Below, one piece after another: positions 6,363 through 9,644 of a stretch of 9,644 nucleotides of DNA. The DNA lies in the NCBI GenBank assembly GCA_001464165.1, contig LNEX01000376.1, positions 1 to 9,644 on the forward strand, written 5' to 3'. This DNA is from a bacterium Ga0077546. GTDB taxonomy: Bacteria; Cyanobacteriota; Vampirovibrionia; Obscuribacterales; Obscuribacteraceae. Every line of letters begins with the position of its first letter. The stretch's first letter is position 1. A model generated the notes under the pieces. The model was not told the origin of the DNA, searched no databases, and saw nothing but the letters and a program-made list of their open reading frames with translations. The position numbers and the translations under genes are program-made.

Positions 6363-7856
6363 CTAGAACCTAATGGAGTTAACACCCCTGAAGAGCATTT
6401 GATTGACGCTGCGGTTAACAGCACGATTGACTGTGCGGTTTACTTGCTTGCCTACCTGCTTTACTATCAAAGGCGTGTGCATAGGCTGACTGGGCCGTTT
6501 CTGAACTTGCTGCTGGGGAACGAAGACCGCGCCTGTGCCACTAGTCATAGTGCCTCCGCCGGTGCTTGATCCTAAATTGGGGTTGAATGTGTTGCCTTTT
6601 TGTGGCATGACATTTTGCATGAAATTCATGATGCCAGGAAGCACCCCAGCCGCAGCGCTCTGGTTGAATGCTGGCATGCCACCACCTCCGCCCATACCGC
6701 TTCCCATGCCACCACCGTTCATGTTAACCATGCCACCACCCATGCTAGAAGAAGCATTAATCTGTGCTCCTCCTTGCAATTGTTCTTGTTCGAGTACGGC
6801 ACCAAACGATGGTGCTGCCGAACCACCTGAGTTACCTGAGCCGGTGCCAAAGTTGCCTCCAGTGCTCTGTGATTGCTGGTAGGAACTTTGAGGAAATGGT
6901 GGACTGCTTTGGTTATTGTTGCTGTTGCTGAAATTATTTCCGCCACTGTTGTCGCTCGCGCCTGGAGTTGTCCACTGTGATTGGCCTATGCCACTGCTTG
7001 TCTGTTGAATTGGCGGGAAGCCTGGCGACTGATTGGACGACATAGACTGATTAGAAAATGCACCGGTTGGGCGCGATTGTAGCTGCCCACTACTGTTACT
7101 GGTGTTGCCAGTGTTGTTGCTGCTATTTCCACCACCAGGGGAGACCCATTCTGATTGGCCGATACCACTACCACTACCACTGCCACTACTCGAAGTTTGT
7201 GATTGCGCTTGGGGCTGGCTCTGGAAATTGTTCTGCATCGAGTTCTGCGGGGATGATTGCCCTGGATTATTCCATTCTGATTGTCCAATTTGGCTGCTTG
7301 CACCGCCGCCACCCTGACTAAAGTTTTGACCGGAATTTTGATAACTATTAGTGACCCATCCTTGCCCATTGTCTTGATTGCTTTGATTGGAAGATTGAGT
7401 CGATTCGTCATTGAATCCGTCGTTGGCTGGAGCAACCCAATCGGAGGAGCCCAGCTGGGTGTTGTTGGAGTTTCCTCCGCCGGGCATCTGTTGCCACTCA
7501 GATTGACCCATCTGCTGATTTTGTTGACTAAACTGTTGATTCTGTTGCTGATTCTGGGGCAGGAACTGCCCAGACGACTGATTGCCACCAGTACGCGAAA
7601 GAGTAGGTTGGCTTTGTATATTTGGTTTTAATGGGGCCGGCTTGGCGGCTGTTTTCTTGGCTGCCTGAGCGGCAACTGGCTTTTTAGCTGCTGGTTTGGT
7701 GTTCAAAAATGCGCCTGGCGGTTGGCTGGCCCAGGTTTGATTGTCATTGAAAGGGTCTTGGCATTGACCAGGAGTACAAATAAAGATGCAATTCAGTGCG
7801 GCACACAGTATTAGTGTTGTGCTTGTTAACGCCGCTTTCATGGCTGAGCCATTCAT
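6363..7856 (-). CDS. Exported Q/N/G/S-rich low-complexity protein with repeated GQSEW motifs
   Basis: A 497-residue protein not assignable to a known family. The N-terminus (Lys7, then a hydrophobic run ending about residue 32, ...CTPGQCQ) is a signal peptide; it lacks a proper lipobox. The mature protein has no cysteine. Order of parts: QPPGAF (45-50); a Lys/Ala/Pro-rich stretch (54-80, repeated AAKK); a long Q/N/S/G low-complexity region (about 82-345) carrying five degenerate motifs MGQSEW, LGSSDW, IGQSEW, IGQSEW and IGQSQW at 116, 135, 190, 232 and 290; a Gly/Met-rich part (371-394) followed by a short hydrophobic segment (AAAGVLPGIMNFMQNVM); and a basic C-terminus with VNR tetrapeptide repeats ending in phenylalanine. 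ATG at 7856 has AGGAG seven bases upstream. It is the last gene of the leftward operon, 25 bases after the preceding one. Its composition suggests an extracellular matrix, surface or assembly protein; this is inference. Confidence 0.85.
   Translation of the reverse strand: MNGSAMKAALTSTTLILCAALNCIFICTPGQCQDPFNDNQTWASQPPGAFLNTKPAAKKPVAAQAAKKTAAKPAPLKPNIQSQPTLSRTGGNQSSGQFLPQNQQQNQQFSQQNQQMGQSEWQQMPGGGNSNNTQLGSSDWVAPANDGFNDESTQSSNQSNQDNGQGWVTNSYQNSGQNFSQGGGGASSQIGQSEWNNPGQSSPQNSMQNNFQSQPQAQSQTSSSGSGSGSGIGQSEWVSPGGGNSSNNTGNTSNSSGQLQSRPTGAFSNQSMSSNQSPGFPPIQQTSSGIGQSQWTTPGASDNSGGNNFSNSNNNQSSPPFPQSSYQQSQSTGGNFGTGSGNSGGSAAPSFGAVLEQEQLQGGAQINASSSMGGGMVNMNGGGMGSGMGGGGGMPAFNQSAAAGVLPGIMNFMQNVMPQKGNTFNPNLGSSTGGGTMTSGTGAVFVPQQQVQKRPSQPMHTPLIVKQVGKQVNRTVNRAVNRSVNQMLFRGVNSIRF
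6366..6449 (-). repeat. C-terminal VNR tetrapeptide repeat of the GQSEW protein
   Basis: The last 28 residues fall in a strict four-residue register: KQVN, RTVN, RAVN, RSVN, QMLF, RGVN, SIRF. Four consecutive units place V and N at fixed positions with a basic residue at the start of most units. In a helix this would make a Val/Asn stripe and a basic face. It contrasts sharply with the acidic/polar low-complexity body. Confidence 0.7.
6972..7511 (-). repeat. Five spaced G[Q/S]S[E/D/Q]W motif copies
   Basis: Copies lie at 7494-7511, 7437-7454, 7272-7289, 7146-7163 and 6972-6989, each with a large hydrophobic residue before the glycine and usually a proline two or three residues after the tryptophan. 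Spacing is irregular (19, 55, 42 and 58 residues), so this is not a tandem array but a short motif scattered in a disordered background. Five of the protein's seven tryptophans lie in these motifs; a sixth, in GQGWV at residue 167, looks like a decayed copy. Confidence 0.7.
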
Positions 7857-7863
7857 CTCAATA

Positions 7864-7868
7864 CTCCT
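7864..7868 (-). promoter_or_regulatory. Ribosome binding site of the GQSEW protein gene
   Basis: AGGAG on the minus strand, seven bases from ATG at 7856. It favours this start over the internal ATG five codons later (7841), which would give a shorter signal peptide beginning MKAALTS. The site sits inside the 25-base gap after the preceding stop codon. Confidence 0.65.
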
Positions 7869-7881
7869 ATTTAGGTTCTAG

Positions 7882-8964
7882 CTAGTGGTTGATCATATTT
7901 TTCATCAGTGAGCCGAACATACCACCATTGTTGTAACCGTATGGTGAGCCATAACCACCCATTCCGCCATAGCCTCCCATTCCGCCATAGCCTCCCATCA
8001 TCGGATTGTAACTGTTTCCGCCCATCATGCGACCTAGGGTGCTGCCAAATCCGCCGCCTCCCATCATTGGATTATAGCCATATCCGGAGCCGTACATACT
8101 ATTGGCAGAACGCGCTGTCATTACGGCTCCGAGTGTTTTCACCAATGCTGAGCCGACAGCTGCTGCTGCACTGGGAGCCCCAGTTTGCGCTGTCTGCTGA
8201 CTGGATGCATCTGGAGTCGCCGCGCCATTCTTCGGAGTATTGGAGAAGTCAGTGGGCCAATTGGGATCGTTTGCAATAGGAGTTTGACTTAGCTCTTGTT
8301 CTAATTGATTTTCTTGCACAGCTCCCTGTACCGGCGCTGCGCTCATGCCTTGCTGCGGCTGCTGGAAGCTTTGCTGCATTGGTGGTTGCTGGAAGCTTTG
8401 TTGCATAGGCGGCTGCTGAAAACTTTGCTGCATTGGTGGTTGCTGGAAGCTTTGTTGTGGCTGCTGGAAATTTTGCTGCATTGGTGGCTGCTGGAAGCTT
8501 TGCTGTGGCTGCTGGAAATTTTGAGCTTGTTGCAGTTGTTGCGGTGGCTGATACTGCTGGTTCGGCTGAAATCCCTGATTTTGCTGGAAGCTTTGGTTGG
8601 GTTGAAATTGTTGACTAGGTTGAAACTGTTGACTAGGTTGAAACTGTTGACTAGGTTGAAATTGTTGACTAGGTTGAAACTGTGAACTGGGCTGATACTG
8701 CGGGGCCGGCTGGAAACCTTGCGGCGGCGGATATTGACCTTGATTCTGAATTTGATTCTGAATTAGATTCGGAGTCTGAGCTTGAGCTTGATTGGGACTT
8801 AGATTTAGGGCCTGATTTGGGTTCGAATTGGTGCTCTGCACGAAACTGCCAGGTGGTGCATTTAGTTGATCCCCCGCCCAGGCTGGCGAACCGTCGAGAA
8901 TATGCAGCGAAGCGCCCGTCATTGAGACGAGCGCCAAGCAAGTGAATCGTTTGAGGTTTAGCAT
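7882..8964 (-). CDS. Exported Q/P-rich, Gly/Met-tailed tandem-repeat protein
   Basis: A 360-residue protein of unknown function. A typical signal peptide (MLNLKR, hydrophobic core, cleavage likely at AWA|GDQ, residue 30) is followed by APPGSF (36-41). A Q/N/P-rich region with little else (43-205) is built on two tandem arrays: FQPSQQ hexamers (about 92-127) and SFQQPPMQQ nonamers (about 156-200). A less repetitive segment follows with ENQLEQEL (218-225) and NDPNWPTDF. Next is a short hydrophobic stretch (GSALVKTLGAVMTA, 271-284) and a Gly/Tyr/Met-rich tail with NPMMGG and GYGGMG repeats to the end (MKNMINH). The mature protein has no cysteine. The frame is open upstream to 9042, inside the protease gene, but the ATG at 8964 has GAGG five bases before it and starts exactly at the signal peptide. 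It lies between the S41 protease gene (28 bases) and a second low-complexity secreted protein (25 bases). A matrix, surface-layer or adhesive role is possible but unproven. Confidence 0.85.
   Translation of the reverse strand: MLNLKRFTCLALVSMTGASLHILDGSPAWAGDQLNAPPGSFVQSTNSNPNQALNLSPNQAQAQTPNLIQNQIQNQGQYPPPQGFQPAPQYQPSSQFQPSQQFQPSQQFQPSQQFQPSQQFQPNQSFQQNQGFQPNQQYQPPQQLQQAQNFQQPQQSFQQPPMQQNFQQPQQSFQQPPMQQSFQQPPMQQSFQQPPMQQSFQQPQQGMSAAPVQGAVQENQLEQELSQTPIANDPNWPTDFSNTPKNGAATPDASSQQTAQTGAPSAAAAVGSALVKTLGAVMTARSANSMYGSGYGYNPMMGGGGFGSTLGRMMGGNSYNPMMGGYGGMGGYGGMGGYGSPYGYNNGGMFGSLMKNMINH
7958..7993 (-). repeat. Two perfect 18-base repeats encoding GYGGMG
   Basis: Two identical adjacent 18-base units at 7958-7975 and 7976-7993 encode GYGGMG units near the C-terminus of the Q/P-rich protein, with degenerate copies on both sides. 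Identity at DNA level indicates a recent duplication. Confidence 0.75.
8344..8511 (-). repeat. 27/21-base compound tandem array encoding SFQQPPMQQ
   Basis: On the plus strand, 27-base units starting CTGGAAGCTTTG lie at 8362-8388, 8389-8415, 8416-8442 and 8464-8490, and 21-base shortened units at 8443-8463 and 8491-8511. The 27+21 pair is itself repeated (8416-8463 and 8464-8511), giving a 48-base higher-order unit. An 18-base partial unit (8344-8361) precedes the first. All unit lengths are multiples of three, so copy-number change keeps the reading frame. Confidence 0.8.
8593..8700 (-). repeat. 18-base tandem array encoding FQPSQQ
   Basis: Six consecutive 18-base units. Those at 8611, 8629 and 8665 are identical on the plus strand (TTGACTAGGTTGAAACTG), 8647 differs by one base, and the outer units at 8593 and 8683 are diverged. 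Conserved centre with decayed edges is typical of a slippage-prone coding minisatellite. Confidence 0.85.
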
Positions 8965-8969
8965 GAAGG

Positions 8970-8973
8970 CCTC
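8970..8973 (-). promoter_or_regulatory. Ribosome binding site of the Q/P-rich protein gene
   Basis: GAGG on the minus strand, five bases from ATG at 8964, within the 28-base gap after the protease stop codon. It selects 8964 over the longer in-frame ATG at 9042, which overlaps the protease gene and would bury the signal peptide 26 residues inside. Confidence 0.55.
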
Positions 8974-8992
8974 ATTCTGCCTCTTTCTATTA

Positions 8993-9644
8993 TTATCTGC
9001 TGATAGACAAATTGCTTGTGCGTACTGGCTTAAGGCTGGCAATTTTTTCTCTCAAGCAAGAGAGGGCAACTTTCATTTGTTTGTCTTTGTCAGTTTCGGT
9101 GATGTCTGGAATCACTCCGACTTTGTGGATATCAGTGCCGGCAGCTGTGAGGTACCGGCTAACAGTGATGTGGATAGCAGCTCCTCCAGGTAGTCTGTTA
9201 ATTTCTTGAACCAGGCCTTTGCCGTAGGTTTTGTTACCGACAACAACAGCGCGACCATTGTCTTTGAGGGCACTAGCGAGAATTTCGGAGGCGCTGGCTG
9301 ACTCTTCATCGACTAGAAGCACGATTGGTTGGTGAGTAGCAGGTTCTCCGGAGGCAATATCAGTGTGACGACCGTGACGGCTAACAGTACTGACGATGGC
9401 GCCACCTTCAAGCAACATGTCTGAGATTTCTAGAGCGTTAGAGAGTAAGCCACCTGGATTGTCGCGTAGGTCAATGATTAGACCATCAGCGCGGGAGAGT
9501 TTGCTCAGGGCTGCTTTGAATTCACGGGAAGCATCGTTGGAGATGAAGGTTGAGAGATTGATTAGGCCGATGTTGCTATCTTTGAGCATTTTTGCGCTGA
9601 CAGCGTGGATGACAATTTCTTGACGGGTGATGTTGACTGCATGC
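8993..9644 (-). CDS. ctpA: C-terminal processing protease, S41 family (5' partial)
   Basis: Serine endopeptidase of the CtpA/Prc group, acting outside the cytoplasmic membrane on protein C-termini. The frame is open to the window edge; 216 residues are visible, from just after the expected PDZ region to the stop. The N-terminal half (signal sequence and PDZ) lies outside. Catalytic-core marks are IGLINLSTF, LIIDLRDNPGGLL, ESASASEILASAL and NKTYGKGLVQ. The nucleophile is the middle serine of SASAS (codon 9293-9295) and the base is the lysine of YGKG (9218-9220), exactly 25 residues apart as in characterised members, so the protease should be active. The core ends at GVIPDITET, and a short tail of about 35 residues follows. 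It is the first visible gene of the leftward operon; the two exported low-complexity proteins follow at 28 and 25 bases, making them candidate substrates or partners. Whether the exact orthologue is CtpA or another S41 paralogue cannot be settled from the fragment. Confidence 0.93.
   Translation of the reverse strand, partial: HAVNITRQEIVIHAVSAKMLKDSNIGLINLSTFISNDASREFKAALSKLSRADGLIIDLRDNPGGLLSNALEISDMLLEGGAIVSTVSRHGRHTDIASGEPATHQPIVLLVDEESASASEILASALKDNGRAVVVGNKTYGKGLVQEINRLPGGAAIHITVSRYLTAAGTDIHKVGVIPDITETDKDKQMKVALSCLREKIASLKPVRTSNLSISR

Noticed and set aside
6535..6882. 115-codon plus-strand frame rich in Pro and Met opposite the GQSEW gene
   Set aside because: The Pro/Met content is the complement of Gly and His/Met codons in the real minus-strand gene, which has a ribosome site and a signal peptide.
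7758..7856. Lipoprotein signal for the GQSEW protein because of cysteines near the N-terminus
   Set aside because: None of the cysteines is preceded by a lipobox ([LVI]-x-[G/A/S] before C); the last reads PGQC.
8305..8685. 126-codon open frame on the plus strand encoding repeated LLEALLHWW
   Set aside because: It is the antisense shadow of the Gln/Pro repeat arrays; the periodicity comes from the minus-strand gene, and there is no ribosome site or signal of its own.
8344..8700. Repeat blocks considered as a CRISPR array
   Set aside because: Units are contiguous multiples of three without unique spacers, lie inside a coding frame, and have no adjacent cas genes.
8965..9042. Longer start (ATG at 9042) for the Q/P-rich protein
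   Set aside because: It would overlap the protease gene by 50 bases and put 26 charged/polar residues before a signal peptide; the ATG at 8964 has its own GAGG.

Overview
The window reads as bacterial chromosome of roughly balanced base composition, densely coded, with no mobile element, RNA gene or CRISPR array that I can see. The HflX N-terminus (an 'HGxL..GLK' opening followed by a 'NRRGQVV' segment) resembles the extended HflX of Cyanobacteria. Together with very glutamine/asparagine-rich exported proteins, this makes a non-photosynthetic relative of Cyanobacteria (Vampirovibrionia/Melainabacteria, for example Obscuribacterales) my best guess. That placement is an inference from remembered family patterns, not from a search.

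Layout, left half (+ strand). A glycolate/D-lactate oxidase subunit GlcD lacks its N-terminus at the window edge (2-1255). It is followed by a SulP-family anion transporter with a C-terminal STAS domain (1370-3010). A 233-base gap with two inverted repeats precedes a TTG-initiated hflX (3244-5028), the ribosome-associated GTPase with an extended N-terminus. After 70 bases comes a cytoplasmic TPR-type helical-repeat protein (5099-6322). The short gap between them holds a small hairpin, a good Shine-Dalgarno sequence and a 12-codon open frame that may be a leader peptide.

Layout, right half (- strand, read right to left). A compact run of three genes begins with a C-terminal processing protease of family S41, 5' end outside the window (9644-8993). 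Twenty-eight bases later comes an exported Q/P-rich then G/M-rich protein built on tandem repeats (8964-7882). Twenty-five bases after that comes an exported Q/N/G/S-rich protein with five spaced G-Q/S-S-E/D/Q-W motifs and a C-terminal VNR tetrapeptide repeat (7856-6363). The two exported proteins share a layout: signal peptide, a PPG[A/S]F motif close to the mature N-terminus, a long low-complexity middle, then a Gly/Met-rich part with a short hydrophobic segment. They converge tail to tail with the TPR gene across 40 bases.

Most of the left half is recognisable household function. The most interesting unit is the S41 protease with two low-complexity secreted proteins. A plausible but unproven reading is a cell-envelope or extracellular-matrix system whose structural proteins are matured or turned over by their co-transcribed protease.
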